A stretch of DNA of 64,000 nucleotides from Alteromonas genovensis (GTDB lineage Bacteria > Pseudomonadota > Gammaproteobacteria > Enterobacterales > Alteromonadaceae), in the NCBI RefSeq assembly GCF_010500895.1, contig NZ_JAAAWO010000002.1, forward strand, positions 372,001 through 436,000. Direction: 5' to 3'. Within the stretch, counting starts at the first letter, position 1; every line of letters starts with the position of its first letter. Positions 35,105 to 44,287 of this stretch are shown here, one piece after another. Both the position numbers and the translations under genes were made by a program. The notes beneath the pieces are model-generated. The model was not told where the DNA came from, did not search any database, and saw only the letters and a list, made by a program, of their open reading frames with translations.

Positions 35105-37657
35105 ATGAAAACACACTTGTCTTTATTGACTAAAAACGTACGCAGCGTACTAGCTGCTTCTGCTGCGTTTTCCGTTATTGCTGCCGCGCCTGTTTACGCG
35201 CAAGAAGCAGATGACGAAAAGAAAGCGGAAGATTACGAACAAATTGCGGTAGTTGGTTCACGCGCAGCGCCTCGCTCAATTGGCGATTCAGCCGTGCCAA
35301 TTGACATCATATCCAGTGAGGACTTTAAGCAACAGGGTGCCACTGACATGGTGTCTATGATGCAAACAGTGGTTCCTTCATTTAACGTGAACGACCAGCC
35401 AATCAACGATGCATCAACATTAGTACGCCCAGCGAACTTACGTGGTATGGCATCTGATCATACACTTGTTCTTGTAAATGGTAAGCGTCGCCATCGCTCA
35501 GCAGTCATTACTTTCCTTGGCGGCGGTCTTTCTGACGGTGCACAAGGCCCAGATATTTCAGTTATCCCAGCATCCGCATTAAAGCAGGTAGAAGTACTTC
35601 GTGACGGCGCCGCTGCACAGTACGGCTCAGATGCCATCGCAGGTGTTATCAACTTCGTCCTTAACGATGCATCAGAAGGCGGTACGTTTGAAGCCCGTTA
35701 CGGCTCATTTTATGAAGGCGATGGTGACATGATCCAGCTTTCAGGCAACATTGGCCTTCCACTGTCTGATGCGGGCTTCATCAACCTTTCTGCAGAGTAT
35801 CGTACTGCAGACGATACATCTCGCAGTGTGCAGCGTGATGACGCAGCAGCACTTGTTGCTGCTGGCAACACCTTTGTCGCAGACCCTGCACAAATATGGG
35901 GTTCGCCTGAAATTAAGCACGACATTAAGCTGTTCGCGAATGCGGGCCTAGAGCTATCAGACTCTTCAGAAGCCTACATGTTTGGTAACTACGCAGTACG
36001 TGAAGTTGAAGGTGGTTTCTACTTCCGTAACCCACATACTCGTGGCGGTGTTTTCGCTAACGACGGCTCGCTTCTTGTGGGTGACTTAACTGGTGATATG
36101 TCGGGCAACTGTCCAACTGATATTGCGCCGGGCGCAAACGTGTTGACTAACGACCGTTATATCAATGAAGTGGCGAACAATCCTGATTGCTTTGCGTTTA
36201 ACGAAATACTTCCTGGCGGCTTCACACCACGCTTCGGCGGTGAAGTAACTGATATGTCTTTGGTATTCGGTACGAAAGGCGAATTAGACAACGACGTGAC
36301 GTATGACGTCAGCGTTAACTTAGGCCAAAACGAAGTTGATTTTAAAATTAGCAACACTATCAACCCATCTCTTGGTCCAGATACACCGTTTGAATTCAGC
36401 CCAGGTCGTTACACGCAATCTGAACAAACGTTAGATATAGATTTCACTAAACCTTTCGATGTTGGCCTATACGAGCCACTTTTCGTTGCAACGGGTTTCC
36501 AATACCGTCACGAAAGCTACGAAAGTTTTGCAGGTGATACCGCGTCCTATGAAATAGGTCCATTGGCGTCACAAGGTTTTGGCATTGGTTCAAATGGTTT
36601 CCCTGGCTTAGCAGCTAATAGCCAAGGCCTTGTGTCTCGTCATAACGTTGCATTTTATATTGATGCAGAAGCATACATTACTGAAAACTTCATGTTAGCA
36701 GGTGCGCTTCGTTATGAAGATTTCTCAGACTTCGGTGACACGACCAAAGGTAAAATTGCGTTCCGTTGGCAAGCTCTTGAGAACATCGCGTTTCGTGGTG
36801 CTTACTCAACTGGCTTTAAAGCGCCAACACTGGGTCAAAGTAACGTTCGTAACGTAACAACAGCGTTTGGAACTGGCGGCGAGCTTATCGACCGTGCGAC
36901 ACTTCCACCGACGGATCCAGTATCGCAGCTTAAAGGCGGTGAACAGTTAACTCCTGAAGAATCAGAAAGCATTACTTTTGGTATTGTTGCAGAGTTCGAC
37001 AGCGGGTTATTTATCACAGCTGATTACTACAATATCGAACTGACAGACCGTTTAAGTACTGCGTCGGGCATTGCGCTGACTGATGAAGATATTGCGACCT
37101 TAATTTCTCAAGGTATTAATGACGCGTCTAGCTTCTCTGAAATCAGCTTCTTTACCAATGACTTTGATACTACAACGGAAGGTGTTGACGTAGTAGCAAA
37201 CTACAGTATGGAAATGCTGGGTGGAGACACTAAGTTCTCACTTGCTTATAACTGGACATCAACAGTAGTTGACCGCGCGTCTGATAATATTTCAGATTTC
37301 CGTATTCGCATGCTAGAAGACAACCTTCCAGCGGTACGTTACAGCGCTACGGCTAACCACACAAACGGTGACTGGCGTTTCCTTACTCGCCTAAACTATT
37401 TTGGCAGCATCTTTGAAGATCACTTAGACTCAGCCCTTCCAATTAATAAGGTGGGTTCTGAATTTACCGTTGATTTAGAAGTAGCGTATAGCTTTACAGA
37501 AGACTTCACGCTTACTGTTGGCGCCAAAAACGCGTTGGATGAATACCCAGACGAAAATACGCAATATGCGGGCATTGCTGGGTCGTTATACCCCACAACA
37601 GCACCTATTGGTATTAATGGTGGGTTCTACTACCTACGAGGCATGTACACGTTCTAA
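35105..37657 (+). CDS. TonB-dependent receptor without signalling domain
   Basis: The 850-residue outer-membrane protein has a signal peptide ending VYAQE, a TonB-box-like EQIAVVGSRAAPR, the plug domain with NLRGMASDHTLVLVNGKRRHRS and AQYGSDAIAGVINFVL, and a 22-strand barrel ending in YYLRGMYTF (terminal Phe). It imports an unknown substrate. It is closely similar to the receptor at 39682, including the shared RSAVITFLGGGLSDGAQGPDIS, but lacks the STN signalling domain, so it should not talk to the anti-sigma factor. It is followed by a terminator and, 180 bases later, the ECF sigma gene; it may be a target of that sigma factor. Confidence 0.93.
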   Translation: MKTHLSLLTKNVRSVLAASAAFSVIAAAPVYAQEADDEKKAEDYEQIAVVGSRAAPRSIGDSAVPIDIISSEDFKQQGATDMVSMMQTVVPSFNVNDQPINDASTLVRPANLRGMASDHTLVLVNGKRRHRSAVITFLGGGLSDGAQGPDISVIPASALKQVEVLRDGAAAQYGSDAIAGVINFVLNDASEGGTFEARYGSFYEGDGDMIQLSGNIGLPLSDAGFINLSAEYRTADDTSRSVQRDDAAALVAAGNTFVADPAQIWGSPEIKHDIKLFANAGLELSDSSEAYMFGNYAVREVEGGFYFRNPHTRGGVFANDGSLLVGDLTGDMSGNCPTDIAPGANVLTNDRYINEVANNPDCFAFNEILPGGFTPRFGGEVTDMSLVFGTKGELDNDVTYDVSVNLGQNEVDFKISNTINPSLGPDTPFEFSPGRYTQSEQTLDIDFTKPFDVGLYEPLFVATGFQYRHESYESFAGDTASYEIGPLASQGFGIGSNGFPGLAANSQGLVSRHNVAFYIDAEAYITENFMLAGALRYEDFSDFGDTTKGKIAFRWQALENIAFRGAYSTGFKAPTLGQSNVRNVTTAFGTGGELIDRATLPPTDPVSQLKGGEQLTPEESESITFGIVAEFDSGLFITADYYNIELTDRLSTASGIALTDEDIATLISQGINDASSFSEISFFTNDFDTTTEGVDVVANYSMEMLGGDTKFSLAYNWTSTVVDRASDNISDFRIRMLEDNLPAVRYSATANHTNGDWRFLTRLNYFGSIFEDHLDSALPINKVGSEFTVDLEVAYSFTEDFTLTVGAKNALDEYPDENTQYAGIAGSLYPTTAPIGINGGFYYLRGMYTF

Positions 37658-37664
37658 CGTGTAC
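37645..37664 (+). repeat. Perfect palindrome over the receptor stop codon
   Basis: GTACACGT (37645-37652) and ACGTGTAC (37657-37664) are separated by TCTA; the TAA stop lies at the loop. It may stabilise the transcript end before the terminator. Confidence 0.6.
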
Positions 37665-37671
37665 GTCTAAT

Positions 37672-37695
37672 AAAGGGAGCTTTTGCTCCCTTTTT
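37672..37695 (+). terminator. Intrinsic terminator after the receptor
   Basis: AAAGGGAGC, loop TTTT and GCTCCCTTT run into TTG, a compact Rho-independent terminator. Confidence 0.88.
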
Positions 37696-37836
37696 GCTTA
37701 CCAAAAAACCGCATTTAAAGCGTGAAAAGCCTGACAAACACAGGCATGATTAGGGACTATAGATTTTAGGTGTTATCCCAAAATCTATATTTCTTGAACA
37801 TCTGTAAGCAATTCGAAACACATTCATTAGAGATTT

Positions 37837-38397
37837 ATGACCAGAAAGTCGACAGTAGCTGAAACCTTCTTAAAATACCGCAGCAAGTTAATGCGCGCGG
37901 TAGGCACTATTGTTGGTACTGATGATATTGAAGATATAGTGCAAGAAGCATTTATTAAGAGCTATGAGGCCGAACTAAAACAAGAGATACAGTATGAACG
38001 GACCTACATGCTTAAAACTGCGCGTAATTTAGCGCTTAACCATGTGTCGAAGGCTGAAAATAAAAATAAACAGCATTTAGACGATATGGATATGCTGCCC
38101 TATGAGTTGATAGGGCACAGCTTAGAAAAAAACGTAGAAAGTAAAGAGCGCTTCATTCACTTTTGCCGAGCCACAGACACGCTGTCTGCGGATGTGAAGC
38201 GCGTATTTTTATTGAAAAAAGTCTATGGCATGCGACAAAAAGAAATTGCCGAACTCGTGGGGTTGAGTGAAAGCACTGTGGAAAAGCATGTCGCCAAAGG
38301 TCTTTTAATGTGCTCTCGGTATTTGGCCGACCTGTCAAAAGAAACTTCGTCACCCCAAGCACCTTTAAGTGCGACTCAGGACATAAGCAGTAGTTGA
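37837..38397 (+). CDS. ECF RNA polymerase sigma factor (FecI-like)
   Basis: The 186-residue protein has sigma region 2 (TDDIEDIVQEAFIKSYEAEL with TYMLKTARNLALNHV) and region 4 with the helix-turn-helix MRQKEIAELVGLSESTVEKHVAKGL. It would direct RNA polymerase to the promoters of iron or nutrient uptake genes when released by the anti-sigma factor next to it. The stop TGA is one base from the FecR start, so translation is coupled. The tail is short and Ser/Thr-rich. It is the first gene of the cell-surface signalling unit ending with the STN receptor. Confidence 0.92.
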   Translation: MTRKSTVAETFLKYRSKLMRAVGTIVGTDDIEDIVQEAFIKSYEAELKQEIQYERTYMLKTARNLALNHVSKAENKNKQHLDDMDMLPYELIGHSLEKNVESKERFIHFCRATDTLSADVKRVFLLKKVYGMRQKEIAELVGLSESTVEKHVAKGLLMCSRYLADLSKETSSPQAPLSATQDISSS

Positions 38398-38398
38398 T

Positions 38399-39466
38399 AT
38401 GAATAACATTCGCCAATTTTCCAGTAAAGAAGATATCCAAGAGCATGCCTGCTTATGGGTAAGCCGCTTAGACCGCGGTTTGAGAGATGAAGAGCTCGTG
38501 GAACTTGATAGCTGGCTTAGCGAGAGTAACGCCCATCGTCAGTCTCTTATTGAAGCGGCTAGCCTCTGGGACGATATGTCTGTGCTCAACGAGTTAAGTG
38601 GCTTGTTTCCCGAGTCTCACATGCGTAAAAGTGATGGAAACAGAGCAAAGCGCCAAAACGCTTCTCAACATCGTGGTAAGTGGAGTATTGCCGCTGCCTT
38701 CTTGGTAATGACGTTAGCGATAGGGGCGATTGTTCAGCAAGTGTGGTTGGACAATACACATGAGTTTGCCGCCATAAGCGAAAAAGTGGAGACGGGTATT
38801 GGAGAGCAAAAAAACATTACCTTGGCAGATGGGTCGGTGCTGCACTTGAATACAAACTCTATCGTTACGGTGGACTTCTCCCAAAACGCTCGCTCTATTG
38901 TATTACTTAAAGGTGAAGCTCACTTTGAAGTGGCTCACGACACATCTCGCCCCTTCTCAGTAACCGCAGGCAACAACACGGTTACCGCGGTAGGAACCGC
39001 ATTTAATATGCAGTATGTTAACGATAACGCCTTTGAATTGGTTGTGACAGACGGTAAGGTGTTAGTCAAAGACCGGTTCAGGGATTCTTCGTCTGCCGAA
39101 TCTTTGTTTGGGAAGAAACCCGTTACCGAGGAAGGTCTGCTTATGTTTGCAGGTGAGAAAGCCACGGTGCAAGGCAAGGTGGAAGCTCGCGAAAGTATGT
39201 CGAAAAACGATATCGATGATGATTTAGCTTGGCAGCAGGGCATGATTGTATTTAAAGGCGAGCCTTTAGAAGCGGTACTTGCTGAGATAGGACGCTACAC
39301 GCCGGTGCGGTTTAACATAACAGATGAACGCCTACGTAAACGCCGGGTTGCTGGCTACTTTAAAGTGGGCGATATCGACGGCTTACTGGCAGCGCTGAAA
39401 AGCAGTTTTAATATCAATTATGAAAAAATAACCGATACAAGCATTCAGCTATCTGTCGCTTCTTAA
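38399..39466 (+). CDS. FecR-family anti-sigma factor
   Basis: The 355-residue inner-membrane regulator has an N-terminal cytoplasmic DUF4880 helix part (ACLWVSRLDRGLRDEELVEL), one membrane span near residues 98-118 (WSIAAAFLVMTLAIGAIVQQVW), and a periplasmic FecR domain with GEQKNITLADGSVLHLNTNS and GEAHFEV. The C-terminal part VRFNITDERLRKRRVAGYF is the STN-like module that contacts the receptor's signalling domain. It holds the sigma factor until the receptor reports ligand. The gene overlaps nothing but is one base from the sigma gene, and the receptor follows 215 bases later. Confidence 0.92.
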   Translation: MNNIRQFSSKEDIQEHACLWVSRLDRGLRDEELVELDSWLSESNAHRQSLIEAASLWDDMSVLNELSGLFPESHMRKSDGNRAKRQNASQHRGKWSIAAAFLVMTLAIGAIVQQVWLDNTHEFAAISEKVETGIGEQKNITLADGSVLHLNTNSIVTVDFSQNARSIVLLKGEAHFEVAHDTSRPFSVTAGNNTVTAVGTAFNMQYVNDNAFELVVTDGKVLVKDRFRDSSSAESLFGKKPVTEEGLLMFAGEKATVQGKVEARESMSKNDIDDDLAWQQGMIVFKGEPLEAVLAEIGRYTPVRFNITDERLRKRRVAGYFKVGDIDGLLAALKSSFNINYEKITDTSIQLSVAS

Positions 39467-39525
39467 GTCGTTTTGATAATGCCTGCATGAATCTGGGCAG
39501 CTTGGGAAGCTTCAAAAGCATAGAG

Positions 39526-39545
39526 AAAAGATCAACACGCCCTAA
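39526..39545 (-). repeat. Solo end of the GGGCGTGTTGATCTTT repeat
   Basis: AAAAGATCAACACGCCCTAA matches the right end of the element at 50731-50995. No second arm is present near by, so this is a solo end in the gap between the FecR and receptor genes. Confidence 0.7.
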
Positions 39546-39681
39546 TATTATATAAAAATAATTAGCGTGTTGGCATTGGCCTATTGGCATCCGCTTATTG
39601 AATGTGACAATATACGAAAGAATAACAGCACATCGATATTTTACCTTGCAGTACATGCACTTCGCAGACATTACTCATTCT

Positions 39682-42600
39682 ATGAAACGTCAACTTTTTA
39701 GTTGGTGTCTTCGTGCTGTGGACTCCCATCACTGTACTCACAAAAGCGCCGGTCGCAGCGCTGATCTCGGCGCTCATCGTGGCTCTCATCGTGGCTCTCA
39801 TTACATCGCCGCTCGTAACTCCCATGACAGCAGCAAGAGAAAAAGCCAAGTGGCGCTGGCGATATGCATAGCCTTTTCAAGCATGGGGTGGCAAAGTGTT
39901 AGCCATGCTCAGCAATCTACACCTGCAAGCCGCGATAGCGAGGCCCTAGCGCTATCGGAAGCGCCCTCATTTACGTTTTCGGTGCAATCCCAATCGGCAG
40001 ATGAAGCCCTAACCGAGTTGGCTAAGCAGGCAAATACCACACTCCTTTTTCCCTTCGATTTAGCGAAGCGAGTTAAAACCAACTCGCTCAATGGCACCTA
40101 TACGCTAAATGAAGCACTAGAGCAGCTACTTGAAGGAACCGAACTTGCGGTAATTGCTGATGATTTAGGTGTGCTAAGCATACGCTCGCGGGCATCTTTA
40201 GTTGCCAAAAAGCCCGTTGAGCGCAAAGAAGAAGAGCAAGAGGACAATAGTAACGCCCTAGAACGCATTGCTATCGTTGGCACACGAAATGCGCCTAGAA
40301 GCGCTGTTGATTCACCGGTTCCGCTGGATATTATTGGCGCTAAGTCGTTAAGCTCTCAAGGCAATGCAGACGTACTGTCAATGCTAAGCGTCATGGTGCC
40401 ATCTCTTAATGTGAACGACCAGCCAATCAACGACGCAAGCAGCTTGGTAAGGCCAGCAAATTTACGCGGCATGTCCTCTGATCATACCTTGTTATTGCTC
40501 AACGGTAAGCGCCGGCATCGTTCTGCGGTTATCACCTTTTTAGGTGGCGGGTTGAGCGATGGCGCACAGGGCCCCGATATTTCCGTTATTCCAGCGTATG
40601 CGTTGAAGCAGGTGGAAGTATTGCGAGATGGAGCATCAGCGCAATATGGCTCAGACGCTATTGCCGGTGTCATTAATTTTGTGCTTAAAGATGATAGGGA
40701 AGGAGGAAGCTTTGCCTTGAAATCAGGTGCCTATGGCGAGGGAGATGGTGCTTTATTCCAATTTCAGGGTAACCGGGGCTTTGCAGTGGGCGACACTGGT
40801 TTTATCAATGTCACTGGTGAATATCGTCAACAGGGCGGAACGTCGCGCTCGGTGCAGCGAGACGACGCTATAGCGCTGATGGAACAAGGTAATGGTTTTA
40901 TTCAAGATCCCGCGCAAATATGGGGAGCGCTTGATGTTGCCAACGATATGAAGCTCGCTATTAACGCAGGTTATAGTCCATCTTCCACCACGGCCTTATA
41001 CGGTTTTCTCACTGCAGCTACTCGAAAGCTTTCGGGGGGATTTTACTATCGCAACCCCCAAACACGAGAAGGGGTATTTAGCCGTACTGATACTGAAACC
41101 GGAGCACGGCGATTAATTGTTGCCGACTTAGATGGTATCGATTCTGGTATACAATGCCCTTCAATTACCCTCACGGATAACAATGTACTACAAAATCCCA
41201 CCTATCAGCAGATTGCGGATAACAGTACAGAGCTTGGCGCAAACTGCTTTGCGTTTAACGAACTTTATCCAGGTGGATTTACACCAAGCTTTGGTGGCAC
41301 CATCGAAGATGCCTCACTAGCTGTGGGGCTTAGAAAGGAGCTCCCTTACGATTGGGCTTTCGATGTCAGCGCGAGTTTGGGCTACAGTAATGTAGACTAT
41401 GACATTTCCAACACGGTGAATCCCTCCTTAGGTCCACTTTCTCCTACGTCATTCAACCCCGGCGGCGTGTCTCAAGTCGAACGCACGCTCAATTTGGATT
41501 TTTCAAAGTTAATTCAGACTGTACTCGACGATCCTGTGAGTATTGGGCTTGGCATAGAGTGGCGAAAAGAGACATATTTTCAAAAAGCAGGCGATGAGAG
41601 TTCATATATTGCCGGGCCTTATGCATTTGAGCCGCCGCTAGGGTTAAACGAGGGATTTTCAATTGGCTCCAACGGTTTTCCCGGCTATCAGCCTCAGTCT
41701 GCTGGAAATTGGAGCCGCAGTAATTGGGCTATGTACGCCGATATTGAGTTTTTCGTTACCGAAGCACTACAGTTTGGTGTTGCCTCACGCCTTGAGCACT
41801 TCAGCGACTTTGGCACTACATTTGATGGCAAGCTGAGTACCCGCTACAAGCTTAACGATCTTTTTGCTTTAAGAGGCTCAGTGAATACAGGCTTTAAAGC
41901 GCCCACGGTGGGGCAGAGCAATGTTATTAACGTGACTACAGCCTATGGCCCCAACGGGCTAGAAGACCAAGCCACACTGCCGCCTACAGATTTAATATCC
42001 GTACAGCTTGGCGCAACACCGCTGACACCAGAGGAATCGGTCAATTTCAGTGTAGGGGCGGTAATGCACGTGAGTGAGTATTTCTTTGCCACCGTCGATT
42101 ATTTTAATATTCGCTTGGAAGATAGGATCAGCACTACATCAGCTATTCCGCTCACAGAAGATGACATCAGTGCACTTATTGCCGATGGTCGACCTGATGC
42201 GGCTAAATACAACGCTGCAAAATATTTTACTAACGATTTTGATACTAAAACACAGGGTGTTGATGTTGTTGTAAATTATCAATTTGCAGCAGGAGAATGG
42301 CAAAACAATCTGCTGTTTGCCTACAACTGGACCGATACGCAGGTAGAGCGAGTGACGTTATATCCAGCATTAGTCGACGGCGCGCTTCAGCTTACGCCAA
42401 ATTTGACCAATGCGCGGATACGCATGCTGGAGGATAATTTGCCGGCTCACAGGGGAAGCATTACCCTCGAACAAGCTATTTCGTCATTCGCATTTACATG
42501 GCGCTTAAACTACTTTGGCTCATTTTATGAAGATCACTTAGATGCATCTGCAGGCTTTGATATATACGGTAGTGCAAGACTGACCATGGATGCGCAGTTT

Positions 42601-42774
42601 TCGTGGCAAGTGTCAGAGGAAACTCGTTTTACAGTAGGGGCGCAAAACTTATTCAATACGCTGCCAGATACTAATATTTTCAAGGGAGAGGTTGGCGCTT
42701 TGTATCCGCCGACTACGCCGGGCGGTATAAACGGAAACTTTTTCTATGCAGGTTTGGAGTTTGAATTCGAGTAG
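39682..42774 (+). CDS. TonB-dependent receptor with N-terminal STN signalling domain
   Basis: The ~1030-residue receptor has a long N-terminal stretch before a hydrophobic core (about 56-69) and likely cleavage at SHA-QQ. An STN domain (about 97-165: FSVQSQSADEALTELAKQ ... GVLSIRS) and a linker follow. Then come a plug and barrel highly similar to the receptor at 35105, ending YAGLEFEFE. STN receptors signal to a FecR-type anti-sigma, whose gene lies just upstream. The start is uncertain: ATG 39682 is used, ATG 39655 and TTG 39598 are possible, none with a good ribosome site. The C-terminus ends in Glu instead of the usual Phe, one residue after the strand's Phe. Confidence 0.88.
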   Translation: MKRQLFSWCLRAVDSHHCTHKSAGRSADLGAHRGSHRGSHYIAARNSHDSSKRKSQVALAICIAFSSMGWQSVSHAQQSTPASRDSEALALSEAPSFTFSVQSQSADEALTELAKQANTTLLFPFDLAKRVKTNSLNGTYTLNEALEQLLEGTELAVIADDLGVLSIRSRASLVAKKPVERKEEEQEDNSNALERIAIVGTRNAPRSAVDSPVPLDIIGAKSLSSQGNADVLSMLSVMVPSLNVNDQPINDASSLVRPANLRGMSSDHTLLLLNGKRRHRSAVITFLGGGLSDGAQGPDISVIPAYALKQVEVLRDGASAQYGSDAIAGVINFVLKDDREGGSFALKSGAYGEGDGALFQFQGNRGFAVGDTGFINVTGEYRQQGGTSRSVQRDDAIALMEQGNGFIQDPAQIWGALDVANDMKLAINAGYSPSSTTALYGFLTAATRKLSGGFYYRNPQTREGVFSRTDTETGARRLIVADLDGIDSGIQCPSITLTDNNVLQNPTYQQIADNSTELGANCFAFNELYPGGFTPSFGGTIEDASLAVGLRKELPYDWAFDVSASLGYSNVDYDISNTVNPSLGPLSPTSFNPGGVSQVERTLNLDFSKLIQTVLDDPVSIGLGIEWRKETYFQKAGDESSYIAGPYAFEPPLGLNEGFSIGSNGFPGYQPQSAGNWSRSNWAMYADIEFFVTEALQFGVASRLEHFSDFGTTFDGKLSTRYKLNDLFALRGSVNTGFKAPTVGQSNVINVTTAYGPNGLEDQATLPPTDLISVQLGATPLTPEESVNFSVGAVMHVSEYFFATVDYFNIRLEDRISTTSAIPLTEDDISALIADGRPDAAKYNAAKYFTNDFDTKTQGVDVVVNYQFAAGEWQNNLLFAYNWTDTQVERVTLYPALVDGALQLTPNLTNARIRMLEDNLPAHRGSITLEQAISSFAFTWRLNYFGSFYEDHLDASAGFDIYGSARLTMDAQFSWQVSEETRFTVGAQNLFNTLPDTNIFKGEVGALYPPTTPGGINGNFFYAGLEFEFE
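39773..39801 (+). repeat. 12-bp tandem repeat in the receptor's N-terminal region
   Basis: CTCATCGTGGCT occurs twice and a third partial copy CTCAT follows. It encodes the HRGSHRGSH stretch of the unusual N-terminal extension. Confidence 0.65.
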
Positions 42775-42884
42775 TGAAATGAAAAAGGCGGGCTCAATGC
42801 TGCTTGCTATGATTTGAAACTCGCTATGGTTTATAACTAGCTATCGATTAATATTTGCGGGGCGTCGAAGCGTCGAAACGATTA

Positions 42885-43079
42885 TTAGCCTACGTTTTTG
42901 AATAGGGATTCGTCGATGATCGTTTGGTCAATAATTTGCTGAGCCATGCCGATACATTTGCCGCACTGAGAACCAAGCTCTAAATGCTCACGTAATTCAC
43001 GCATGTTGCCTACGCCGTTAGTCTCAACAGCAGCACGAATACTTTTATCGGTTACCCCGTAGCACATACATACAAACAT
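42885..43079 (-). CDS. bfd: Bacterioferritin-associated ferredoxin
   Basis: The 64-residue protein has the Bfd [2Fe-2S] cysteines Cys4, Cys6, Cys39 and Cys42 (MFVCMCYGV and GSQCGKC). In E. coli-type systems it donates electrons to bacterioferritin to release stored iron under iron starvation. The length equals E. coli Bfd. ATG 43079 has GGAG nine bases upstream; the longer frame starts at a TTG. Two Fur-like boxes lie immediately upstream, consistent with iron repression. No bfr gene is adjacent in this window. Confidence 0.93.
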   Translation of the reverse strand: MFVCMCYGVTDKSIRAAVETNGVGNMRELREHLELGSQCGKCIGMAQQIIDQTIIDESLFKNVG

Positions 43080-43107
43080 TATCGAATACTCCAAATGAAT
43101 CTGTAAA

Positions 43108-43122
43108 TGATAATAATTGTTA
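43108..43122 (-). promoter_or_regulatory. Fur-like box 1 upstream of bfd
   Basis: TGATAATAATTGTTA fits the Fur 7-1-7 pattern TGATAATnATTATCA with five of seven symmetric positions kept. It is about 29 bases upstream of the bfd start. Confidence 0.65.
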
Positions 43123-43145
43123 TTCGTGCTTTTGGCAAGGCTAGT

Positions 43146-43160
43146 TGAGAATAATTTTCA
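43146..43160 (-). promoter_or_regulatory. Fur-like box 2 upstream of bfd
   Basis: TGAGAATAATTTTCA is a near-perfect 7-1-7 palindrome (six of seven pairs) and lies 23 bases from box 1. Two boxes suggest cooperative binding. Confidence 0.7.
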
Positions 43161-43263
43161 TTAAATACGACTAATGGTTTACTGAGTCCTTTCGTTTACC
43201 CATACTGCCTTTATCTGCCGTGCTTGATAAGGCGTACTTTACTAGCACGCCCAAGTCCCCCGA

Positions 43264-43902
43264 TTATTCTTCTTCAGCAAGAGGCCAACCGCCCAATGAC
43301 TGGTAACGGTTTACCATATAACAGAATAGCTCTGTGGTTTTTTGTGCATCATACAGCGCGCTGTGTGCTTCGTTTTGGTCAAAGTCTATACCTGCAGCTC
43401 TACACGCTTTCACTAGCACCGTCTGGCCAAGCGCTAATCCTGCAAGACTTGTTGTATCAAAAGAGACAAAAGGGTGAAACGGCGTGCGTTTTATATTGCA
43501 TCGGGCTATGGCTGCATTCACAAAGCCTTGGTCGAAGGCGGCGTTATGAGCCACAATGACAGAGCGCTGACAATCGGCATTCTTTTGCGCCTTGCGAACG
43601 CCTTTGCATAAGTCTTTCATTGCATCGCTTTCTTCAATAGCACCTCGTAGAGCACAATTTGGATCGATACCATTAAATTCTAACGCGGCAGGTTCAAGGT
43701 TTGCGCCTTCGAAGGGCTCAATGTGGTAATGAAAGGTTTCGTCTGGGTGTAAAAGACCATTTTCATCCATTTTTACCGTTACAGCAGCAAGCTCTAACAA
43801 CGCATCAGTTCCAGCGATGAAACCCGCTGTTTCAACATCAATTACGACGGGAAAATAACCTCTGAAACGCTGAGATAAAGTAGGCATTGCGGTTGAAGAC
43901 AT
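43264..43902 (-). CDS. rnt: Ribonuclease T
   Basis: The 212-residue exonuclease of the DEDDh family trims the 3' ends of tRNA and other RNAs. Active-site residues are the Asp and Glu in VIDVETAG, Asp in [10 protein letters not shown], and the His-Asp in [13 protein letters not shown] 43902 is chosen (AGAGAA upstream); ATG 43887 and 43917 are alternatives. It is divergent from motY, an arrangement also found in Vibrio. Confidence 0.95.
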   Translation of the reverse strand: MSSTAMPTLSQRFRGYFPVVIDVETAGFIAGTDALLELAAVTVKMDENGLLHPDETFHYHIEPFEGANLEPAALEFNGIDPNCALRGAIEESDAMKDLCKGVRKAQKNADCQRSVIVAHNAAFDQGFVNAAIARCNIKRTPFHPFVSFDTTSLAGLALGQTVLVKACRAAGIDFDQNEAHSALYDAQKTTELFCYMVNRYQSLGGWPLAEEE

Positions 43903-44287
43903 AGATTCTCTTTTCAAGACAAGTGAATGTGAAGTGTCGTGAGGATAATCGCAGACACGGGTAACAATAGGACGAGATTATCGCAAGGATAATAGGCAAG
44001 TGCTAGCACGAATTAGTGCTGCACTTTTTTAAGGCAATTTATAAACCTGCGGCGTTAGCGTTGTTAAACACCCGTTTTTCACTACTTGGCAAATCGCAAC
44101 GCTCGGTATTAGAAAGGGCAATGCGCTCCAATAGAATGTAAATTAATAAATCACGTCTAAACTTTTTTGGGCTTAAGGCGATATACTGTTTATAGTTTGT
44201 ATTTGCAGGTGCTAAGACAAGTACTGAAGCAAGTACTCAAACACGCGTGGCTGCGTTTTTAAATTTTTCATTTTCTGGGCTTTCGTT
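43903..44287. other. Divergent intergenic region between rnt and motY
   Basis: The 385 bases hold no gene. The sigma-28 type promoter for motY is at 44158-44184. The rest is featureless apart from short A/T tracts. Confidence 0.45.
44158..44184 (+). promoter_or_regulatory. Sigma-28 (FliA) promoter for motY
   Basis: TAAACTTT (44158-44165), 11 bases, then GGCGATAT (44177-44184) compares with the flagellar consensus TAAAGTTT-N11-GCCGATAA: seven of eight and six of eight. It lies about 100 bases before the motY start. Confidence 0.8.
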
